DNA of 64,000 bases from positions 1-64,000 of the forward strand of contig JAZSAS010000085.1 in NCBI GenBank assembly GCA_045602005.1. Reading direction: 5' to 3'. The DNA is from UMGS755 sp045602005 (lineage in GTDB: Bacteria > Bacillota > Clostridia > UBA1381 > UBA9506). Shown here one piece after another: positions 59,395 through 64,000 of this stretch. Numbering within the stretch: the stretch's first letter is position 1; the number at the start of each line of letters is the position of its first letter. The notes beneath the pieces are model-generated. The model made no database searches. It had not been told where the DNA came from and saw nothing but the letters and a program-made list of their open reading frames with translations. The position numbers were made by a program, and so were the translations under genes.

Positions 59395-60057
59395 ATGGAG
59401 CATAGAATTCACATTATCGTCGGTCATTATGGCAGTGGCAAAACAGAATTCGCCATCAACTATGCCCTGCAGCTGAAAAAAACCTTTAAAAAGGTTTATA
59501 TTGTGGATTTAGATATTGTGAATCCATATTTCAGAACCAACGATGCAAAAAAACAGCTGGAGGCTTTGGGACTTTCAGTAATTGCCTCAGCATATGCCAG
59601 CACCAATGTAGATGTGCCGGCGCTGCCTTCTGAAATTCATCGTGTCTTTGCAGAAACAGATGCTGCAGTGGTTTTTGATGTTGGCGGTGATGATGACGGG
59701 GCCGTGGCATTAGGGCGTTATCAACAGTACTTTCAAAAAGAAATCCCGGAAATGCTGTTTGTCATTAACGTGTTCCGTCCCATGACTGCAGATTGTGCTG
59801 CGATTACCGAAATGATTGAAAACATTCAGACCGTTAGTCGTCTTAAAGTAACCGGTCTGGTGAATAGCTCAAATCTCGCCGGTTTGACTACGGCGACAGA
59901 GCTTGTAAAGGGACAAACCATTACAGATGAGGTTGTCCGGAAAACCGGCATCCCTTGCGCATATGCAGCAGGTACAGACGCTGTTCTTCGTAGTTTACCT
60001 GAAGATTTTGCTGCTGAAACCTTTTGCATTAAGCGTTTTATGGAGTTGACCTTTTAA
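59395..60057 (+). CDS. ParA/MinD-like P-loop ATPase
   Basis: The 220-residue protein starts with a P-loop (IIVGHYGSGKTEFAINYAL) and continues with VYIVDLDIVNPYFRTNDAKK and VVFDVGGDDDGAVALGRYQ. It fits the deviant-Walker/SIMIBI ATPase class, but it lacks the first Lys of the usual ParA motif. It precedes the ferredoxin and VOR-like subunits and is probably co-transcribed with them, a linkage seen in clostridia. A role in cofactor insertion or complex assembly is possible but unproven. The ATG at 59395 follows AAAGGAG. Confidence 0.78.
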   Translation: MEHRIHIIVGHYGSGKTEFAINYALQLKKTFKKVYIVDLDIVNPYFRTNDAKKQLEALGLSVIASAYASTNVDVPALPSEIHRVFAETDAAVVFDVGGDDDGAVALGRYQQYFQKEIPEMLFVINVFRPMTADCAAITEMIENIQTVSRLKVTGLVNSSNLAGLTTATELVKGQTITDEVVRKTGIPCAYAAGTDAVLRSLPEDFAAETFCIKRFMELTF

Positions 60058-60110
60058 AAAAGGAAAATATATTAGCCTGTGCCAGTGGCACGGCGGAAAT
60101 GGAGAGAAGC

Positions 60111-60317
60111 ATGGCAAAGGTCGTCTTTTTTGAAGAAAAGTGCAAAGGCTGCTATTTATGTGTGACAGCCTGTCCCAACAAAATCATTAAAATTGCCGAA
60201 GACAGAATGAACACGAAAGGTTTTCGTCCTGTCGAGGTATTAGAGCAGGAAAAGTGCATTGGTTGTGCAATGTGTGCCACCATTTGCCCCGACTGCGTGA
60301 TTGAAGTATTTAAGTAA
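60111..60317 (+). CDS. 4Fe-4S ferredoxin subunit of a 2-oxoacid oxidoreductase
   Basis: The 68-residue protein has two C-x2-C-x2-C-x3-C clusters: CKGCYLCVTACPNKI and CIGCAMCATICPDC. It is the delta-type subunit that takes electrons from the thiamine subunit. I start at the ATG at 60111 after GGAGAG; an ATG four codons earlier is less well placed. The alpha subunit gene follows 43 bases later. Confidence 0.9.
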   Translation: MAKVVFFEEKCKGCYLCVTACPNKIIKIAEDRMNTKGFRPVEVLEQEKCIGCAMCATICPDCVIEVFK

Positions 60318-60360
60318 AATCAGTTATAGAGAACTGATTATATTGCAAGGAGTGTAAAAA

Positions 60361-61425
60361 ATGGCTGAAAAGGTTTTGTTAAAGGGCAACGAAGCAATTG
60401 CTGAAGCCGCGATTTTATCCGGCTGTCGGTATTTCTTCGGTTATCCCATCACGCCGCAGACAGAAATCTCAGCATACATGGCAAAGCGCATGCCGAAAAT
60501 CGGCGGCGTTTTCCTGCAAGCAGAAAGTGAGGTTTCCGCCTGCAATATGGTATATGGTGCTGCTGCAGCAGGCGCCAGAGTAATGACATCGTCCTCCAGT
60601 CCGGGTATCAGCTTAAAGGCTGAGGCAATTTCTTATATTGCCGGTGCTGATTTGCCGGCCGTTATCGTTAATATTATGCGTGCGGGCCCGGGCCTTGGCG
60701 GTATTCAGGCCGCTCAGGGTGACTATCATCAGGCAACCAAGGGTCTGGGACACGGCGACTATAAAATGATTGTGTTAGCTCCCAGTTCCGTTCAAGAAAT
60801 CATCAATTTAACTGCTGAAGCATTTGATTTAGCTGATTATTACAGAATGCCCGTTATGATTATGGGTGACGGCGTTTTGGGGCAGATGATGGAGCCTGTT
60901 ACGTTTGAACTGCCTGAAGGCAGAAAGCTGCCGGAGAAAACCTGGGCAACCAACGGCACCGGCATGAAACGTGAACATAATGTGATTAACTCTCTTTATA
61001 TCCAGCCTAATGAACTGGAAAAAATCGTGCTGGAGCGGAATAAGAAATATCAGCAGATTGAAGAGACAGAAGCTAAATTTGAGCTTTATCGTATGGAAGA
61101 TGCTGAATACATGATTACAGCATATGGTTCTATTGCCCGTATTGCTAAAAACGCAGTAGATGAGCTTCGTGAGCAGGGTATTGCTGTGGGTCTGGTCCGT
61201 CCCATCACCCTCTGGCCCTTCCCGAATGAAGCATATCGTCAATATGTTGGCCAGGTAAAGGCTGTTTTAAGCGTTGAAATGAGCCTCGGTCAAATGGTTG
61301 ACGATGTAAAGCTGGCCGTGGATTCTAAAATTCCGGTTCATTTCTACGGCAGATGCGGCGGTAACATTCCGTATCCTGACGAAATTATAGCCAAAATGAA
61401 AGAAATCGTGGGAGGTATTGCATAA
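60361..61425 (+). CDS. vorB: 2-oxoacid:ferredoxin oxidoreductase alpha subunit (VorB-like)
   Basis: The 354-residue subunit carries the pyrimidine-binding and transketolase C-terminal parts: GNEAIAEAAILSGCRYFFGY, PITPQTEISAYMAKRMP, SSSSPGISLKAEAISYI, MIMGDGVLGQMMEPV and the late LVRPITLWPFPNEAYRQ. It resembles proteins named 3-methyl-2-oxobutanoate dehydrogenase subunit VorB, although branched-chain and 2-oxoglutarate enzymes cannot be told apart by eye. It overlaps the beta subunit gene by one base. Confidence 0.9.
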   Translation: MAEKVLLKGNEAIAEAAILSGCRYFFGYPITPQTEISAYMAKRMPKIGGVFLQAESEVSACNMVYGAAAAGARVMTSSSSPGISLKAEAISYIAGADLPAVIVNIMRAGPGLGGIQAAQGDYHQATKGLGHGDYKMIVLAPSSVQEIINLTAEAFDLADYYRMPVMIMGDGVLGQMMEPVTFELPEGRKLPEKTWATNGTGMKREHNVINSLYIQPNELEKIVLERNKKYQQIEETEAKFELYRMEDAEYMITAYGSIARIAKNAVDELREQGIAVGLVRPITLWPFPNEAYRQYVGQVKAVLSVEMSLGQMVDDVKLAVDSKIPVHFYGRCGGNIPYPDEIIAKMKEIVGGIA

Positions 61426-62162
61426 TGAAACAGGTATTTAAAAAGCCTCACGCCCTTTGCGACGTGCCCCTGCATTATTGCCCCGGCTGCACCCACGGTA
61501 TTGTTCACCGTTTGGTCGCAGAGGTTATCGACGAACTGGGGATTGAGGGTGAAACCATTGGTGTAGCACCGGTTGGTTGCTCTGTTTTTGCTTATGATTA
61601 TTTTAACTGTGATATGGTAGAGGCTGCCCATGGTCGTGCTCCGGCTGTAGCAACCGGCATTAAACGCACCAATCCTGATCGTGTGGTTTTCACCTATCAG
61701 GGAGACGGCGACTTGGCCGCTATCGGTACAGCTGAAACTGTACACGCAGCAGCCAGAGGCGAGAATATCACCATTGTCTTTATCAATAACGCAATTTACG
61801 GCATGACCGGCGGCCAGATGGCACCCACCACCTTGCCTGGTCAGGTAACACAGACATCGCCCTATGGCAGAAACACTGATACACAGGGTTTTCCCATCCG
61901 CATCAGTGAAATGCTGTCTACACTGGATGGTCCTGCCTATATTGAGCGTGTGGCTGTGGACAACGTGAAGCATATAAACCAGGCAAAACGTGCTATTAAA
62001 AAGGCATTTACCTGTCAGGTTGAAAAGAAGGGCTTTTCTTTGGTAGAGGTGGTTTCAACCTGTCCCACCAACTGGGGTCTTTCTCCGGAAGAAGCTATGA
62101 AATGGTTGCAGGACAACATGCTGCCATATTATCCTCTGGGCGTTTATTGCGACAAGCTCTAA
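61425..62162 (+). CDS. 2-oxoacid:ferredoxin oxidoreductase beta (thiamine) subunit
   Basis: The 245-residue subunit binds thiamine diphosphate: HYCPGCTHGIVHRLVAEV, APVGCSVFAYDYF, HGRAPAVATGIKR and the TPP motif GDGDLAAIGTAETVHAA ending in NNAIYGMTGGQMAPTT. The C-terminal CPTNWGLSPEEAMKWLQDN is typical of clostridial VOR/KOR beta chains. The gamma subunit gene that usually comes next is missing: only 97 bases separate it from recX. Confidence 0.92.
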   Translation: MKQVFKKPHALCDVPLHYCPGCTHGIVHRLVAEVIDELGIEGETIGVAPVGCSVFAYDYFNCDMVEAAHGRAPAVATGIKRTNPDRVVFTYQGDGDLAAIGTAETVHAAARGENITIVFINNAIYGMTGGQMAPTTLPGQVTQTSPYGRNTDTQGFPIRISEMLSTLDGPAYIERVAVDNVKHINQAKRAIKKAFTCQVEKKGFSLVEVVSTCPTNWGLSPEEAMKWLQDNMLPYYPLGVYCDKL

Positions 62163-62259
62163 AGAGGAATTTATGTAAAACTGTACTGGCTGTTGCTGAA
62201 ACGGACGCATCCATCTGCCTCCTGCTTGGCAGCAGCCTGTTTTTTAAACAGGAGACGTT
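62163..62259 (+). other. non-coding gap where a gamma subunit would be expected
   Basis: A Shine-Dalgarno-like AGAGGA (62163-62168) is followed four bases on by ATGTAA (62173-62178), a start codon directly followed by a stop. A 7-bp hairpin CCTGTTT/AAACAGG lies near 62239-62253, just ahead of recX. No gamma-subunit remnant is recognisable. Confidence 0.5.
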
Positions 62260-62907
62260 ATGGTTATTACCAAAATTGAACCGCAGAAAAAACATAAAAA
62301 CCGCAGCTCTGTTTTTTTAGACGGTAGCTTTGCGTTTGGCATTTCTGATTTTGATGTATTGCGTTTTCACTTAAAAGAGGGAGAGACATTAACGGAAAAT
62401 GCCCTGGAAACCATTCGTAATGAAGTGCTTGTGCAAGATGCACAACAATACGCTTTGCGACTGTTAGACTGCACGGCATACACAGAACAGGCACTGCGCC
62501 GCAAGCTAAAAGAGCATGGCTGTGATTCTCAAACAATTGACAGAACCATTGCTTTTCTTGCAGAATATCGTTATGTTGACGATAGAGGCTTTGCCCGACG
62601 CTATATAAACGCTGCTCTAAACACAGGTCGAAGCGGCATGAGAAAGATTCAGTATGACCTGATGGGGAAGGGTATTGCAAGAGATATTATCGAAGAAATC
62701 TGTGCGGAATTTGACAATGAAGAACTACGGCAGAATGAATATTCTGCTGTTTTGCCTTTACTGGAAAAGAAACTAAAAGGAGATTATTCCTTTCCAAATA
62801 TAATGAAAGCCAAGCGCTATTGCCTGTCAAGAGGATTCTCTCAGGATGCAATCGACAGTGCGATTCGGCAGTTAAAAAACAGCGAGGAGGAATGGCTTGA
62901 TGCTTAA
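62260..62907 (+). CDS. recX: regulatory protein RecX
   Basis: RecX binds RecA filaments and modulates recombination. The 215-residue protein consists of three-helix repeats: ALRLLDCTAYTEQALRRKLK, TIAFLAEYRYVDDRGFARRY with NTGRSGMRKIQYDLMGKGI, and a C-terminal KRYCLSRGFSQDAIDSAI. An N-terminal strand region (residues 1-30) precedes them. AGGAGA lies ahead of the ATG. recA is not in the window. It overlaps coaBC by eight bases. Confidence 0.93.
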   Translation: MVITKIEPQKKHKNRSSVFLDGSFAFGISDFDVLRFHLKEGETLTENALETIRNEVLVQDAQQYALRLLDCTAYTEQALRRKLKEHGCDSQTIDRTIAFLAEYRYVDDRGFARRYINAALNTGRSGMRKIQYDLMGKGIARDIIEEICAEFDNEELRQNEYSAVLPLLEKKLKGDYSFPNIMKAKRYCLSRGFSQDAIDSAIRQLKNSEEEWLDA

Positions 62908-64000
62908 AGGGAAACATGTTTTAGTCGGTGTAACAGGTTCTATTGCAGCCTATAAAACACCCGATTTAATCAGCCGGTTGAAAAAACTGGGGGCAGATGT
63001 GAAGGTTATTATGACCCGTTCTGCTGCTGAGTTTGTCACACCGCTGACCTTTCAAACCATGTCTCAAAATCCCGTGGCACTGGATATGTTTGAAAGGCCT
63101 GTATCATGGGAGGTAGAACACATTTCTCTGGCAAAATGGGCAGATGTGATGGTGATTGTGCCGGCAACAGCCAATATCATTGGAAAAATCACTTGGGGCA
63201 TTGCTGACGATATGCTGTCTACCGCTAGCATGGCAATCAAAGCACCCATGCTCATTGCACCAGCTATGAATACTGCCATGTATGAAAGCGACGCTGTGCG
63301 TGCTAATATTGAAATCTTAAAAAAACGTGGCATCTCCTTTGTTGAGCCAGATGCTGGGCGACTGGCATGCGGCGACACAGGCCGAGGTAAACTGGCTTCA
63401 ATAGATGACATAACAGAGGCAGTTATATCTGCCGTTTCACGTTCTTGCGACCTGGCCGGCCTTCGTGTTTTAGTCACTGCCGGTGCCACCCGTGAAGCTC
63501 TGGACCCTGTTAGATTTATTACCAACCACTCCACAGGGCGAATGGGTGTTGAAATTGCCCGTGCGGCAAAAATTCGCGGCGCAGAGGTCACGTTGGTTTG
63601 TGGCCATCTTGACGTGCCGGTGCCAAAGGGCATACATGTGATTTCAGTAACCAGTGCTCAGGATATGTATCAAGCTTGTATGGAAGCCTTTCCCGAAACA
63701 GACATCACAATTAAAGCGGCCGCCGTAGGAGATTACAGACCTGAAACCTGTTCTGATTCCAAAATTAAAAAAAGCGGCGATATGAGCCTTAGCCTTGTGC
63801 GAAATCCCGATATACTGGCCGAAATGGGTAAAAACAAGAAAAGCGGTCAGTTATTGGTTGGTTTTTGCATGGAAACCGAAGATTTGATTCAAAATGCCAC
63901 CAAAAAATTGCAAAACAAAAATTTAGATATGATTGTGGCAAATCATTTGTTTGATGAAAATGCCGGCTTTGGGTCAGTGAATAATACTGTGACAATTTTA
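62900..64000 (+). CDS. coaBC: bifunctional phosphopantothenoylcysteine decarboxylase / phosphopantothenate--cysteine ligase (3' end outside window)
   Basis: CoaBC carries out two steps of coenzyme A synthesis. The visible 367 residues contain the FMN-binding CoaC part (VLVGVTGSIAAYKTPDLISR, VIVPATANIIGKITWG, the catalytic His in EVEHISLAKWAD, APAMNTAMYES, the CoaC Cys region GRLACGDTGRGKL) and the start of CoaB (VLVTAGATREALDPVRFITN, STGRMGVEIARAA, KAAAVGDYRP, KIKKSGD, LVRNPDILAEMG). The window ends inside CoaB. The start overlaps recX and follows GAGGAGG. Confidence 0.95.
   Translation, partial: MLKGKHVLVGVTGSIAAYKTPDLISRLKKLGADVKVIMTRSAAEFVTPLTFQTMSQNPVALDMFERPVSWEVEHISLAKWADVMVIVPATANIIGKITWGIADDMLSTASMAIKAPMLIAPAMNTAMYESDAVRANIEILKKRGISFVEPDAGRLACGDTGRGKLASIDDITEAVISAVSRSCDLAGLRVLVTAGATREALDPVRFITNHSTGRMGVEIARAAKIRGAEVTLVCGHLDVPVPKGIHVISVTSAQDMYQACMEAFPETDITIKAAAVGDYRPETCSDSKIKKSGDMSLSLVRNPDILAEMGKNKKSGQLLVGFCMETEDLIQNATKKLQNKNLDMIVANHLFDENAGFGSVNNTVTIL

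Noticed and set aside
1..64000. tRNA, rRNA, tmRNA, CRISPR, transposase or prophage genes
   Set aside because: Intergenic regions were scanned by eye for conserved motifs and gene families; none was found.

Overview
The window is chromosomal DNA from a low-to-moderate GC, endospore-forming member of the Firmicutes, most likely an anaerobic Clostridia lineage. I cannot name a genus. The evidence is spoVAD and spoIIP, candidate sigma-G, sigma-E and sigma-H promoters, a ferredoxin-dependent 2-oxoacid oxidoreductase, type III glutamine synthetase, a tetrahydrofolate riboswitch upstream of folT, and Firmicutes gene blocks (pyrR-pyrBCF-carAB, dnaG-rpoD, gdpP-rplI-dnaB, tilS-hpt-ftsH, ftsEX, rpsB-tsf). 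No rRNA, tRNA, CRISPR array, prophage or transposase was found.

Layout. 1-1360 is an AT-rich accessory patch: two inverted palindromic repeats flank a small ORF, followed by a DUF4288-like gene and an apparently 5'-truncated gene next to a 17-bp direct repeat. 1.4-5.9 kb holds an apgM-type phosphoglycerate mutase, a tiny Asn/Gln-rich peptide gene, folT with its riboswitch, and convergent, overlapping spoVAD and spoIIP. 6.0-15 kb is a mostly co-directional housekeeping run (birA, DUF4340, a degenerate MetH-like protein, recR, a tRNA methylase, rsmI, two M16 peptidases, lgt). glnN, a Na/Pi cotransporter and an amidohydrolase follow, then a minus-strand S-layer protein-nth-tlyA operon. 23.0-25.4 kb is a PqqD/S26 peptidase/ABC exporter trio that looks like a peptide maturation-export module. 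25.4-33.7 kb is the pyrimidine operon behind an attenuator.

34-53 kb carries typA, dgt, dnaG-rpoD, a divergent polysaccharide deacetylase, DUF2232-gdpP-rplI-dnaB, tilS-hpt-ftsH, a PucR/CdaR-type regulator and ftsEX. 53-58 kb has rpsB-tsf, an anion permease, a WalJ-type hydrolase and rlmH. 57.7-59.0 kb is a minus-strand block with a DUF421-DUF4363 pair behind a good sigma-G-type promoter. The window ends with a VOR/KOR-type oxidoreductase operon that lacks an adjacent gamma subunit, then recX and the start of coaBC.

Most interesting observations: (1) CarA has lost both the catalytic Cys and the catalytic His of its glutaminase domain while the rest of CarAB looks intact, which suggests a carbamoyl-phosphate synthetase that uses free ammonia; (2) an S-methyltransferase homologue that has lost its zinc-binding Cys pair; (3) the orphan PqqD/S26/ABC trio; (4) an exact sigma-H consensus promoter upstream of dnaG-rpoD; (5) a 14-bp perfect terminator hairpin whose 3' arm is also the ribosome-binding site of the next gene; (6) the inverted-repeat cargo unit at the left edge; (7) the oxidoreductase without a gamma subunit. 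I did not find a large, wholly undescribed multi-gene system. The best candidates for new biology are the altered CarA and the peptide module.
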